Shown: positions 1-8,349, counted from the stretch's first letter. The stretch: 64,000 nucleotides of DNA from Phenylobacterium sp. (GCF_030698145.1 NZ_JAUYNW010000092.1:1-64000); one strand, 5' to 3'. Numbers and translations are program-made. Notes: a model not told the origin generated them from the sequence alone.

Positions 1-864
1 GGTGAACATCTTGGCCGCGCGGTGCTGCAGGGCCTGGAAGGAGCCGATCACCTGGCCGAACTGCACGCGGACCTTGAGGTAGTCGAGGGTGACCTCGAAG
101 GCCTGGACCGCGGCGCCCAGCATCTCGGCGGCCACGCCCGCGCGGGCGCGGTCGAGGGTCTTTTCCAGCAGGTCCCAGCCGTTGTCGGCTTCACCGAGGA
201 CCGCGTCGGCGCCGACCTCGACATTGTCGAAGCTGACATTGGCCGCGCCGCGGCTGTCGGGGAGCGACTGGCGATTGCGTCTGTTCCCCTGGGCGTCGGC
301 GGGGACGACTAAGAGGGTGAGCCCCTTGGTGTCGCCCGGCGCGCCCGTGGTGCGGGCGCAGACGATGATCCCGCCCGCGGCCATGCCTTCCAGCACGAAG
401 CTCTTCGTGCCCGAGAGCTTGTAGCCCGCGCCGGCCTTCTCGGCCTTCAGCGCGGTCTTTTCCGGGGCGTGGTGGGCGCCTTCGTCGACGGCCAGCGTAC
501 CGACCGTCTCGCCGGCGGCGATCTTCGGCAGCCAGGCGCTCTTCTGGGCGTCGCTGCCGCCCAGCACCAGGGCGCTGGCGGCGCCGAGGCCCGAGGCCAG
601 CAGCGGGGAGGCGGTGAGCGTGCGGCCGGTTTCCTCGAGGATGAGGCCCAACGACAGGTAGCCGAAGTCGGACCCGCCGTATTCCTCGGGGATGATGACC
701 CCGGCCCAGCCCATCTCGGCCATCTCGTTCCAGGCGCCCACGTCGTAGCCCAGCTCGGCGCCGCTATCGCGCATCTTGCGGAAGGCGGTGACCGGGCTCT
801 TTTCCTGGGTCCAGCTCTTCGCGGCGTCGCGGAGCATGCTCTGTTCTTCGTTCAGAACGGCCAT
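1..864 (-). CDS. Acyl-CoA dehydrogenase, FadE-like (3' end outside window)
   Basis: The frame is open from the ATG at 864 to the window edge (288 codons) and so is missing from the ORF track. It encodes an acyl-CoA dehydrogenase, which oxidises acyl-CoA to the 2-enoyl-CoA with FAD. The N-terminal helical domain begins MAVLNEEQ. EEYGGSDFGY follows at about residue 60 and the beta domain covers roughly 120-220. A helix with RVQFGQVIGSFQALQHR sits near the cut end. That RxQFG-type motif supplies an FAD-contacting arginine in known family members. The helix-G position where the four neighbours have ER reads LDRAR here, so the glutamate is absent. A subunit of a heteromeric enzyme partnered by a downstream-type neighbour is an inference. 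The usual length is about 380 residues, so roughly 90-100 are missing. Confidence 0.88.
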   Translation of the reverse strand, partial: MAVLNEEQSMLRDAAKSWTQEKSPVTAFRKMRDSGAELGYDVGAWNEMAEMGWAGVIIPEEYGGSDFGYLSLGLILEETGRTLTASPLLASGLGAASALVLGGSDAQKSAWLPKIAAGETVGTLAVDEGAHHAPEKTALKAEKAGAGYKLSGTKSFVLEGMAAGGIIVCARTTGAPGDTKGLTLLVVPADAQGNRRNRQSLPDSRGAANVSFDNVEVGADAVLGEADNGWDLLEKTLDRARAGVAAEMLGAAVQAFEVTLDYLKVRVQFGQVIGSFQALQHRAAKMFT

Positions 865-919
865 TTCTAGTGTTTCCCTAAATCGATCTTCGAAAATTCG
901 GTTGTTGGTTCTGGAGCCG

Positions 920-1056
920 CTTTTCCTCCCCTGCGAAGCGGGGGAGGGGGACCATCCGAAGGATGGTGGAGGGGGCGAGGCCGGGCTCTGCGTCCGCGGC
1001 CGCCCCCTCCACCGCCTGCCGGCGGTCCCCCTCCCCCGTGAACGGGGGAGGAAAAG
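920..1056. repeat. Intergenic long inverted repeat (REP/BIME-like)
   Basis: The left arm (CTTTTCCTCCCC... GGAGGGGG) and the right arm (CCCCCTCC... GGAGGAAAAG) are near-perfect reverse complements over about 55 bases each, around a GC-rich spacer. Each arm contains two small sub-hairpins: CCTCCCC/GGGGAGG, and CCATCC-GAA-GGATGG in one arm against ACCGCC/GGCGGT in the other. The inner stems differ between arms but stay self-complementary. It fills most of the gap between the first two acyl-CoA dehydrogenase genes and could form a strong structure or cruciform. It may uncouple their transcription. Confidence 0.8.
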
Positions 1057-1063
1057 GGGCGCC

Positions 1064-2272
1064 CTAGTTGTTCTGGGTGAGGTCCGGCAGGCCGAGGATC
1101 CGCTTGGAGATGATGTTGTTCTGCACCTCCTGGCTGCCGCCATAGATCGTGACAGCCTTGCCGCCGAGCCAGCCGCGCACCGCGCCCAGCTCCTCGGGCT
1201 TGAAGTCGTCGCCTTCCCAGCCCAGGCCCTGGTGACCCATGACTTCCAGGGTCAGTTCGGCCTTGTCCTGCATCCAGCGGGTGCCGGCGTTCTTCATGAT
1301 CGAGGTGGCGGCCGAGGGGCCGGAATTGCCCTTCGATTCCATCATCGCGCGCACGGCGGTCTGCTGGAAGGCGCGGCCGTCGATCTCGTTCATGATGATG
1401 CGGGTGCGCAGGTCGGTGTCGGCCAGGCGGCCCTTTTCGTCGACGCCCACATAGTCCTTGGCCAGCTTCGGCAGCGGCTTGACCGCCATGCCGAACCCGC
1501 CGCCGCCGCCCGCGCCCGAGAGGCCCGAGCGCTCATGCTGCAGGAGCCGCTTGGCGATGGACCAGCCGCCGTTCAGCGGGCCGACCAGGTTCTTCTTGTC
1601 GGCGATGGCGTCCGTGAAGAACGTCTCGCAGAAAGGAGAGTTGCCAGCGATCAGAGGAATCGGGCGAACTTCTACGCCCGGCTGATGCATCGTGAACAGG
1701 ACGAACGAGATGCCTTCATGTTTCTTCGCAGTATCCGTCCGCACGAGACAGAAGCACATGTCGGCGAATTGTGCGCCGCTGGTCCAGATTTTTTGGCCGT
1801 TGATGACGAAGTGGTCGCCTTTGTCTTCAGCCTTGCACTGAAGACTTGCCAGGTCGGACCCGGCGCCCGGCTCGCTGAAGCCCTGGCACCATTGCAGGTC
1901 GCCCCGGACGATCGGCGGGATGTGCTCTTTCTTCTGATCTTCCGTGCCGTATTCCAGCAGGGTCGGACCGAACATCATCACGCCCATGCCGCCGATGGGG
2001 TTATAGGCCCCGGCCCGGCCCAGCTCCTGCTGGATGATCCGGCCCTCGGCCGGCGACAGCCCGCCGCCGCCATAGGCCGCCGGCCAGGTGGGGACGCCCC
2101 ATCCTTTTTCGCCCATCGCCTTGCGCCAGGTTTCCTGGTCCGCGCTGGGTTTCGAGCGCTCTTCGCGCATCATCGGGTTCGGCCGCCCCTTCAGGGACGC
2201 CGGGAAGTTCGCCTCGATCCAGGTCCGCGCCTCGGTGCGGAAGGTGTCGAGATCGCCGCCAAAATCAGCCAT
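1064..2272 (-). CDS. Acyl-CoA dehydrogenase (paralogue 2 of the array)
   Basis: A full-length 402-residue acyl-CoA dehydrogenase. The helical domain carries WGVPTWPAAYGGGGLSP at about 58-74. WCQGFSEPGAGSDLASL at 128-144 is the substrate/FAD loop and KIWTSGAQ at 161-168 belongs to the beta domain. The C-terminal segment is IYGGSQEVQNN, with Gly where medium-chain enzymes carry the catalytic Glu (YEGT). A glutamate is present instead at about 247 in LLQHERSG, aligning with the helix-G base of isovaleryl-CoA dehydrogenase (LDLER). The RxQFG FAD-arginine motif seen in the upstream neighbour is not found. The product is 402 residues, like the next gene, and both end in SKRILGLPDLTQ. Substrate is unknown; steroid-like or branched acyl-CoA is an inference. 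Confidence 0.93.
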   Translation of the reverse strand: MADFGGDLDTFRTEARTWIEANFPASLKGRPNPMMREERSKPSADQETWRKAMGEKGWGVPTWPAAYGGGGLSPAEGRIIQQELGRAGAYNPIGGMGVMMFGPTLLEYGTEDQKKEHIPPIVRGDLQWCQGFSEPGAGSDLASLQCKAEDKGDHFVINGQKIWTSGAQFADMCFCLVRTDTAKKHEGISFVLFTMHQPGVEVRPIPLIAGNSPFCETFFTDAIADKKNLVGPLNGGWSIAKRLLQHERSGLSGAGGGGGFGMAVKPLPKLAKDYVGVDEKGRLADTDLRTRIIMNEIDGRAFQQTAVRAMMESKGNSGPSAATSIMKNAGTRWMQDKAELTLEVMGHQGLGWEGDDFKPEELGAVRGWLGGKAVTIYGGSQEVQNNIISKRILGLPDLTQNN

Positions 2273-2324
2273 CTAAAAAGTCTCCTTGAAAATTGGTCGT
2301 TCGAAACTCTGTGTTGTCATCACC

Positions 2325-3533
2325 CTAGTGGCTCTGGGTCAGGTCCGGGAGTCCCAGGATCCGCTTGGAGATGATGTTGTTCTGCACCTCGTTGGAGCCG
2401 CCATAGATCGAGCCGGCCTTGCCCGAGAGCCACGAGCGCACCGCGGCCCGCTCCTCGTCGGAGAAGCCGTCGCCCGACCAGCCCAGGCCCTGATGGCCCA
2501 TGAACTCCAGGGTCAGTTCGGCCCGGTCCTGGGCGACCTTCATATTGGCGTTCTTCATGATCGAGGTGGCGGCGCTGGGGCCCGAATTGCCCTTGGCCTC
2601 CAGGGCCGCACGGCGAACCGTGAGCTGCAGGGCCTTCTGGTCGATCTCGTTCATGACGATGCGGGTGCGCAGGTCGGAGTCCGCCAGCCGGCCCTGGTCG
2701 TCGGCGCCCACATACTTCTTGGCGATGACGCCCAGCGCGTCGGGCTTCACGCCCCCGCCGCGCGAACCGTTCATGCCCGAACGCTCATGCTGCAGCAGCC
2801 GCTTGGCCACGCTCCAGCCGCCGTTCAGCGGGCCGATCAGGTTTTCCTTGGGGACCTTCACGTCGGTGATGAAGGTTTCGCAGAACGGTGAGTTGCCTGC
2901 TATAAGCAGAATTGGCCGAACCTCGACACCCGGCTGGTGCATCTCGAAGACCACGAAGGAAATGCCTTCGTGCTTCTTGGTCGTGTCGGTGCGGACCAGG
3001 CAGAAGATCATGTCGGCGTACTGGGCGCCGCTTGTCCAAATCTTGGATCCATTGACCAGGAAGTGGTCGCCCTTGTCTTCGGCACGGGTCTGAAGACTTG
3101 CCAGGTCGGAACCGGCCCCCGGCTCGGAGAAGCCCTGGCACCAGCGGATCTTGGCGGTGACGATGTCGGGGATCCACTTCTGCTTCTGCTCTTCGGTGCC
3201 GTATTCCAGCAGGGTCGGGCCGAACATGCCCACGCCCATGCCGCCGATCGGGTTGACCGCGCCGATGGCGGCCATCTCCTGCTGCAATACCCGAGCCTCG
3301 GAAGGCGCGAGACCGCCGCCGCCGTAAGCCGCTGGCCAGGTGGGGACGCCCCAGCCCCGCGCGCCCATGCGTTCCTTCCAGACCGCCCAGTCGCCGGTCG
3401 CCTCTGCGGGGCTCATGGCCAGGGCCTGCAGCGTCTCGGGATCGCCGCGCAGGGACTTCGGAAAATTGTCTTCAAGCCAGGTGCGCGCGTCGGCGCGGAA
3501 GGCTTCCAAATCGGAGCCGCCAAAGTCAGCCAT
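2325..3533 (-). CDS. Acyl-CoA dehydrogenase (paralogue 3 of the array)
   Basis: A 402-residue acyl-CoA dehydrogenase, the closest relative of the preceding paralogue. Shared landmarks are WGVPTWPAAYGGGGL near 60, WCQGFSEPGAGSDLASLQ near 135, LLQHERSG near 253 (the likely catalytic Glu in helix G) and IYGGSNEVQNNIISKRILGLP near the C-terminus. As in its sister, Gly replaces Glu at the YEGT position. The intergenic space to each neighbour is about 50 bases, so co-transcription with the array is likely. The start at 3533 begins MADFGGSD, a beginning shared by all four paralogues. It was probably produced by tandem duplication. Substrate is unknown. Confidence 0.93.
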   Translation of the reverse strand: MADFGGSDLEAFRADARTWLEDNFPKSLRGDPETLQALAMSPAEATGDWAVWKERMGARGWGVPTWPAAYGGGGLAPSEARVLQQEMAAIGAVNPIGGMGVGMFGPTLLEYGTEEQKQKWIPDIVTAKIRWCQGFSEPGAGSDLASLQTRAEDKGDHFLVNGSKIWTSGAQYADMIFCLVRTDTTKKHEGISFVVFEMHQPGVEVRPILLIAGNSPFCETFITDVKVPKENLIGPLNGGWSVAKRLLQHERSGMNGSRGGGVKPDALGVIAKKYVGADDQGRLADSDLRTRIVMNEIDQKALQLTVRRAALEAKGNSGPSAATSIMKNANMKVAQDRAELTLEFMGHQGLGWSGDGFSDEERAAVRSWLSGKAGSIYGGSNEVQNNIISKRILGLPDLTQSH

Positions 3534-3583
3534 GAAAATTCTCCCTAATATTCATTATCTTAGCAAAGACTATAGCATGAAGC

Positions 3584-4819
3584 CTAGGTCGCGGGGAGAG
3601 CCCCCGTGGTCTTCGGATCGGGCAGGGCCAGTACGCGCTTGGCCACGACGTTGAGGTTGATCTCCGACGTGCCGCCCTCGATGGAATTGCCCTTCGAGCG
3701 CAGCCAGGTCCGCACCGCGGCCAGCTCCGGCCCGTCGAACCCATCGCCTTCCCAGCCCAGGCCGCTGGAGCCCAGGGCCTCGACGATCAGTTCGTTGCGG
3801 TCCATGGCGACCTTGGCGCCGGCATACTTCATGATCGAAGTGGCGGCCGAGGGTCCGTTCCCCGCCTTGGCCTCGTCGGCGGCGCGGCGCACGGTGAGCT
3901 GGAAGGCGCGGACCTCCATCAGGTGCTCGGTCACCCGCCGGCGCAGGTCGGGGTCCGCCAGCCGGCCGGCCTCGTCGACGCCCACATAGTCCTTGGCGGC
4001 GTGCAGCACGGTCAGCGCGGCGACCGGCGCCCCGATCGACCCGCCGCCCAGTCCCGCCGAGATGTTGTCGCGCTCGAACTGCAGCAGCCGCTTGGCCACC
4101 GTCCAGCCGCCGTTCAGCGGCCCGAACAGCTGATCCTTCGGCACCTTCACCTCGGTGAAGAACGTCTCGCAGAACGGCGAGGTCCCGTTGATCAGCCGGA
4201 TCGGCCGCACCTCGACCCCGGGCGACTTCATGTCGATCAGCAGGAAGGAGATGCCCTCATGCTTCTTGGAGGTGTCGGTGCGCACCAGGCAGAAGCACCA
4301 GTCGGCGAGGTTGGCGCCGCTCGTCCAGATTTTTGAGCCCGTCACCAGATAGTGGTCGCCCTTGTCCTCGGCGCGGGTCTGCAGGCCCGCCAGGTCGGAC
4401 CCGGCGCCCGGTTCCGAATAGCCCTGGCACCAGCGAACCGAGCCGGTGACGATCCCGGGCAGGTGCTGGCGTTTCAGCTCCTCGGTCCCGTATTCCACCA
4501 GAGTCGGGCCGAACATCATCACGCCCATGCCGCCGATCGGGTTGCGGGCGCCGATCCTGGCCATCTCCTCGGCCAGGACCCGGGCCTCGGCGCGCGACAG
4601 TCCGCCGCCGCCGTACTGGGCCGGCCAGGTGGGTGTGCCCCAGCCCCGCGACCCCATGGCTTCGCGCCACTGCTTGGCCGCCGGGCTTTCCTTGCCGCCC
4701 TGGGCCGCGGCCAGCTGGGCGGCGGGATCGGCCTTGAGTTCGGCCGGGAAGTTGGCCTCAAGCCACGCCTTCGCATCCGCGCGGAAGGCCTGCGTGTCGT
4801 CGCCGCCGAAATCAGCCAT
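3584..4819 (-). CDS. Acyl-CoA dehydrogenase (paralogue 4 of the array)
   Basis: A 411-residue acyl-CoA dehydrogenase. It has YGGGGLSRAEARVL near 75-90, WCQGYSEPGAGSDLAGL near 137, KIWTSGANLADWCF near 170 and LLQFERDN near 257 as the likely helix-G base. The C-terminal motif is IEGGTSEINLNVVAKRVLALP. This differs from the IYGGS-EVQNN form of paralogues 2 and 3 and matches paralogue 5, so the array contains two sub-pairs. An alanine-rich stretch at about 32-48 (AAQLAAAQGG) and a short tail after ALPDPK make it slightly longer. It is probably an FAD-dependent acyl-CoA oxidation step in the cytoplasm. Its specific substrate cannot be read from sequence. Confidence 0.93.
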   Translation of the reverse strand: MADFGGDDTQAFRADAKAWLEANFPAELKADPAAQLAAAQGGKESPAAKQWREAMGSRGWGTPTWPAQYGGGGLSRAEARVLAEEMARIGARNPIGGMGVMMFGPTLVEYGTEELKRQHLPGIVTGSVRWCQGYSEPGAGSDLAGLQTRAEDKGDHYLVTGSKIWTSGANLADWCFCLVRTDTSKKHEGISFLLIDMKSPGVEVRPIRLINGTSPFCETFFTEVKVPKDQLFGPLNGGWTVAKRLLQFERDNISAGLGGGSIGAPVAALTVLHAAKDYVGVDEAGRLADPDLRRRVTEHLMEVRAFQLTVRRAADEAKAGNGPSAATSIMKYAGAKVAMDRNELIVEALGSSGLGWEGDGFDGPELAAVRTWLRSKGNSIEGGTSEINLNVVAKRVLALPDPKTTGALPAT

Positions 4820-4893
4820 GTAAATTCGCCTTCAAAATATGGTCGTTCAGATAGATCGCCGCCGCCCGAAAAATAGGACGCCGCCGGGATAGC

Positions 4894-6117
4894 CTACTTC
4901 GGATCGGGCAGGCCCAGAACCCGCTTGGCCACCACATTGACGTTTACTTCCGACGTGCCGCCCTCGATGGAGTTGCCCTTCGAGCGCAGCCAGCCGTGGG
5001 TGGCGACGAGCTCGGCGGGGCTGAAGCCCTCGCCCTCCCAGCCGAGACCCTGATGGCCCATGGTCTCGACCATGAGCTCGGAGCGTTCCTGCGCGAAGGT
5101 GGCCGCCGCGTACTTGATGATCGAGGTGGCCGCCGAGGGACCGTTGGAGGCCCGCGCCTCGGCCGCGGTCCGGGCGATCGTCTTGTAAAGGCAGTCGAAG
5201 TCCATCTTGTTCTTGGTGATCCGCATCCGCAGGTCGCGGTCGTCCACGCGGCCATGGCTGTCGGACCCCAGATAGGTCTTGGCCATCTGGCCGAGGTCGC
5301 CCGCCGAGCCGCCCGCGCCGCCCCCGCTGCCGAAGCCGCCGGAGATGTTCTGGCGCTCGTACTGCAGCAGCCGCTTGGCGATCTCCCAGCCGCCGTTGAC
5401 CTTGCCCACCAGATTGTCCTTGGGGATCTTCACGTCGGTGAAGAAGGTCTCGCAGAACGGGCTCTCACCGGAGATCAGCTTGATCGGCCGGGTCTCGACG
5501 CCAGGGGTGGTCATGTCGATCAAGACGAAGGAAATGCCTTCATGTTTCTTGGTCGTATCGGTACGAACCAGGCAAAAACACCAGTCCGCCTTGTTGGCGT
5601 AAGACGTCCAGACCTTTTGGCCATTGATCAACCAGTGATCGCCCTTGTCTTCGCACCGCGTTGCTAGAGATGCCAGGTCAGAACCTGCACCGGGTTCAGA
5701 ATAACCTTGGCACCAACGGAAATCACCATTGATGATCTTAGGAAGATGCTCGCGTTTCTGTTCCTCGGTCGCATATTCCAGCAGCACGGGGCCCAGCATC
5801 CAGACGCCGAAGGAGGCCAGAGGCGGGCGGTAGCGGCCGGCGGACATCTCCTGGTCCAGCACCCGGGCCTGGGCGGGGGTAAGGCCGCCGCCGCCATAGG
5901 CCGCGGGCCAGCCCGGCGCGGTCCAGCCCTTTTCGGCGGCCCGCCGCATCCAGACGCTCTGGGGATCGGAGGAGCCGGCGAACGCCCGTCCGCCCCAGAT
6001 GGCTTCCGGATCGGTCTGCGCCTTCGGATCGCGCAGTTCGGCGGGATAGTTGGCTTCCAGCCAATCGCGCACTTCGACACGGAACGCGTCGAGTTCACCG
6101 GCGCCGAAGTCGGCCAT
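4894..6117 (-). CDS. Acyl-CoA dehydrogenase (paralogue 5, promoter-proximal)
   Basis: A 407-residue acyl-CoA dehydrogenase and the first gene of the minus-strand array. Landmarks are YGGGGLTPAQARVL near 74, WCQGYSEPGAGSDLASLATR near 138, KVWTSYANKADWCF near 171, LLQYERQNISGGFGSGGG near 258 and IEGGTSEVNVNVVAKRVLGLP at the end. The Glu in LLQYER is the likely catalytic base. The glycine-rich stretch just after it is unusual and is longer than in its sisters. The gene is divergent from the mprF-like gene across a 145-base gap, which should hold the promoter for the array. No operator was recognised there. Confidence 0.93.
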   Translation of the reverse strand: MADFGAGELDAFRVEVRDWLEANYPAELRDPKAQTDPEAIWGGRAFAGSSDPQSVWMRRAAEKGWTAPGWPAAYGGGGLTPAQARVLDQEMSAGRYRPPLASFGVWMLGPVLLEYATEEQKREHLPKIINGDFRWCQGYSEPGAGSDLASLATRCEDKGDHWLINGQKVWTSYANKADWCFCLVRTDTTKKHEGISFVLIDMTTPGVETRPIKLISGESPFCETFFTDVKIPKDNLVGKVNGGWEIAKRLLQYERQNISGGFGSGGGAGGSAGDLGQMAKTYLGSDSHGRVDDRDLRMRITKNKMDFDCLYKTIARTAAEARASNGPSAATSIIKYAAATFAQERSELMVETMGHQGLGWEGEGFSPAELVATHGWLRSKGNSIEGGTSEVNVNVVAKRVLGLPDPK

Positions 6118-6262
6118 GGAGTCCTCCCTGGATTTTCCGCCACCTTAGCGTCGGGGCCGGCAGGAGCAAGGGAGACGAAACAGTTGTTTGATCGTGCGTG
6201 ACGCTGCATCGCCGGCAAATCGCGCTATAGCTTCGGCCAACTGAGGCGGTGCTGGCGGACGT

Positions 6263-7930
6263 ATGCGACTTTGGCGTGAACTGAGGCCGGCGGTGTTCGC
6301 GGCGGCGCCGACCCTGGCCGCGGCCCTCAGCCTGACCGCGGGCGTCATGCTCCTGGCCTCGGGCGCCACGCCATCCATCCCCGACCGCTTCCTGGCGCTC
6401 TACAAAGTCACCCCGGTCGTGCTGATCGAGGTCAGCCACTTCCTCTCCAGCATCATGGGCCTGGTGCTGGTCCTGCTGGCCTTCGGGCTGCGCGCGCGGC
6501 TGGACGCGGCCTGGGCCGCGGCGGTGGCGGTCTTGCTCGTCACCGCGCCGTTGGCCCTGCTCAAGGGCTTCGCCTGGGAAGAGGCCGCGGCCCTGGCCCT
6601 GATGGCGGTGGTGCTGATCCCGTTGCACGGCGCCTTCCCGCGCAAGGCGCGGCTGTCCAGCATGGAGGTGACGCCCGGCTGGCTGTTTTCGGCCTTCGCG
6701 GTGGTCGCCGGCGCGGGCCTGCTCGGCCTGTGGTCGTTCCAGCACGCCGACTATGGTGACATGCCGTTCTGGGCGGTGATGGCAGACGACGACGCTGCGC
6801 GCGCGGTCCGCGGCTGGGCGGGCGCCGCGGTGCTGTTGTTCGCCTTCGGGGTCTGGCGGCTGATCGCCTCGGCGGCCACGCCCAAGGTGGTCGGCGAGTC
6901 CGACCCCGAGCTCGCCCGGATCCGCGGCATCCTGGCCAAGGCCGAGGAGGCCGAACCCGGCTCGAACCTGGCCTTGCTGGGCGACAAGCGGTTCATCTTC
7001 TCGCCGTCGGGAGAGAGTTTCCTGATGTTCGGCGTGCGGGGCCGTTCCTGGATCTCGCTGGGCGCGCCCGTCGGCCGCCGCGACGAACGCATGGACCTGC
7101 TCTGGCGCTTCCGGGAGCTGGCCGACGCCCATGCCGCGCGGCCTGGCTTCTATGGCTTGGACGCCGAACACCTGCCCGACATCGTCGAGCTGGGCTTCTC
7201 GATCTCGAAGGTGGGAGAGGCCGCCGCCGTCGCCCTGGACAGCTTCAGCATCGAGGGCACCAAGCGCGGCAATCTGCGGCGGGCCTGGCGTCAGGCCTGC
7301 GATGGCGGCGCGCGCTTCGAGGTCGTGCCGCCGGAGGGCGTGTGGGCGATCATGCCGGAGTTGCAGGCGATTTCCGACGCCTGGCTGGTACACCACGCCG
7401 GCGGCGACAAGAGCTTCTCCATGGGCGGCTTCTACCCCAACTACGTCGCCGAGTTCCCGGTGGGGATCGTGCGTTTCGAGGGGCGCATCGTGGCCTTCGC
7501 CACCCTCTGGGTGACCGCGGCCAAGACCTCGTTCTCCATGGACCTGATGCGCTACGTCGAGGACGGGCCCCGGCGGATCATGGACTACCTGTTCGTCGAG
7601 CTGATCGAGTGGGGCCGGGCCCAGGGGTATCAGGCCATCGATTTCGGCATGGCGCCCCTGTCGGGCCTGGACGACCGGCCGCTGGCGCCGGTGCTGTCGC
7701 GCGTCGGGGCGCTGATCTTCGAGCGGGGCGAGGACATCTACAACTTCCAGGGCGTGCGCTCGTACAAGGGCAAGTACGACCCGGTCTGGCGGCCCCGCTA
7801 CATCGCCGCGCCCAACAGGTGGTCGATCCCGCTGATCCTGGCCGACATGGGCCTGCTCACCTCGGGCGGCATGGCCAGCCTCGCCAAGCGCCCGAAACGC
7901 GGGGAGGAGGCGCAACCGATCGCGGCCTAG
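6263..7930 (+). CDS. mprF: MprF-type phosphatidylglycerol aminoacyltransferase (short form)
   Basis: A 555-residue membrane protein. About six hydrophobic segments lie between residues 10 and 202, followed by a soluble DUF2156/GNAT-like domain. The soluble part has the family signatures GGDKSFSMGGFY (about 380), AIDFGMAPLSGL (about 460) and FQGVRSYKGKYDPVW near the C-terminus. Known members transfer an amino acid (Lys or Ala) from aminoacyl-tRNA to phosphatidylglycerol on the inner membrane, which lowers surface charge and raises resistance to cationic peptides. Full MprF is about 850 residues with around 14 membrane helices, including a flippase. This one lacks most of that region. The amino acid used is not predictable. 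The stop codon overlaps the stop of the convergent gene within CTAG. Confidence 0.85.
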   Translation: MRLWRELRPAVFAAAPTLAAALSLTAGVMLLASGATPSIPDRFLALYKVTPVVLIEVSHFLSSIMGLVLVLLAFGLRARLDAAWAAAVAVLLVTAPLALLKGFAWEEAAALALMAVVLIPLHGAFPRKARLSSMEVTPGWLFSAFAVVAGAGLLGLWSFQHADYGDMPFWAVMADDDAARAVRGWAGAAVLLFAFGVWRLIASAATPKVVGESDPELARIRGILAKAEEAEPGSNLALLGDKRFIFSPSGESFLMFGVRGRSWISLGAPVGRRDERMDLLWRFRELADAHAARPGFYGLDAEHLPDIVELGFSISKVGEAAAVALDSFSIEGTKRGNLRRAWRQACDGGARFEVVPPEGVWAIMPELQAISDAWLVHHAGGDKSFSMGGFYPNYVAEFPVGIVRFEGRIVAFATLWVTAAKTSFSMDLMRYVEDGPRRIMDYLFVELIEWGRAQGYQAIDFGMAPLSGLDDRPLAPVLSRVGALIFERGEDIYNFQGVRSYKGKYDPVWRPRYIAAPNRWSIPLILADMGLLTSGGMASLAKRPKRGEEAQPIAA

Positions 7931-8130
7931 CGCCCGGTCGCCACGCCCAGCAGGTTCACCACGTGGACCGCGAGGAACAGGCCAAGGGTCGCGGACGTGA
8001 CCATGATGAAGCGCCACGGCGCCAGCCGGGGTCCCTTGGCGAAATCCGGCGGCTGGGCGCCGCGCCAGCCCGCGAAGGCGGCCAGCGCCAGCAGGACGGC
8101 GCAGAGCGCGAGGGAGACGGGCAGGGTCAT
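7927..8130 (-). CDS. Small two-helix membrane protein, unknown
   Basis: About 67 residues from the internal ATG at 8130 (the track ORF begins 12 codons earlier with an unconvincing MPRARGCGTPSQ leader). There are two hydrophobic segments, roughly residues 2-20 (LPVSLALCAVLLALAAFAG) and 38-60 (FIMVTSATLGLFLAVHVVNLL), joined by a loop with WRGAQPPDFAKGPRLAPWR. I do not recognise the family. The gene is convergent with the mprF-like gene. The two stops overlap in one CTAG, which argues for a real reading frame under selection but does not prove it. Confidence 0.6.
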   Translation of the reverse strand: MTLPVSLALCAVLLALAAFAGWRGAQPPDFAKGPRLAPWRFIMVTSATLGLFLAVHVVNLLGVATGR

Positions 8131-8187
8131 CTGCGACGGCGTACCGCAGCCGCGCGCCCGGGGCAAAGGTGAAGCAGGCCTTAATTC

Positions 8188-8202
8188 TTAACGACCCGTT
8201 AA
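8188..8202. promoter_or_regulatory. CtrA box upstream of podJ
   Basis: The sequence is TTAACGACCCGTTAA, a perfect TTAA-N7-TTAA, the full consensus for the cell-cycle regulator CtrA in Caulobacterales. It lies about 150 bases upstream of the podJ start and about 60 bases upstream of the small convergent-pair gene on the other strand. Activation or repression cannot be decided from position alone. Confidence 0.8.
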
Positions 8203-8217
8203 CTCAACGGGCGCTTG

Positions 8218-8222
8218 GATTC
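8218..8222. promoter_or_regulatory. GANTC (CcrM/GcrA) site in podJ upstream region
   Basis: GATTC at 8218-8222, with a second GATTC at 8344-8348 immediately before the podJ ATG. GANTC is the CcrM methylation motif, and GcrA acts at methylated GANTC promoters in Caulobacter. GcrA control of podJ is known there. The motif is short and could be chance, but two copies beside a CtrA box fit that model. Confidence 0.5.
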
Positions 8223-8349
8223 ATTGGGGCCAAGACTTTGCGCCGCCGTCCACAGGCAATCGCACCGGACGCTATATATAGTGGCGACCACGCGTTTACA
8301 CCCCAAGGATCGGTAGCTAGCGTCGAGGATAGGCGGGGAGAACGATTCG

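Noticed and set aside
776-2374. 532-residue plus-strand ORF across the first two acyl-CoA dehydrogenases
   Set aside because: It is the antisense of real genes and reads as Arg/Gly/His-rich low-complexity sequence.
6095-8017. 640-residue minus-strand ORF
   Set aside because: It is the shadow of the mprF-like gene, with a low-complexity composition typical of GC-rich antisense frames.
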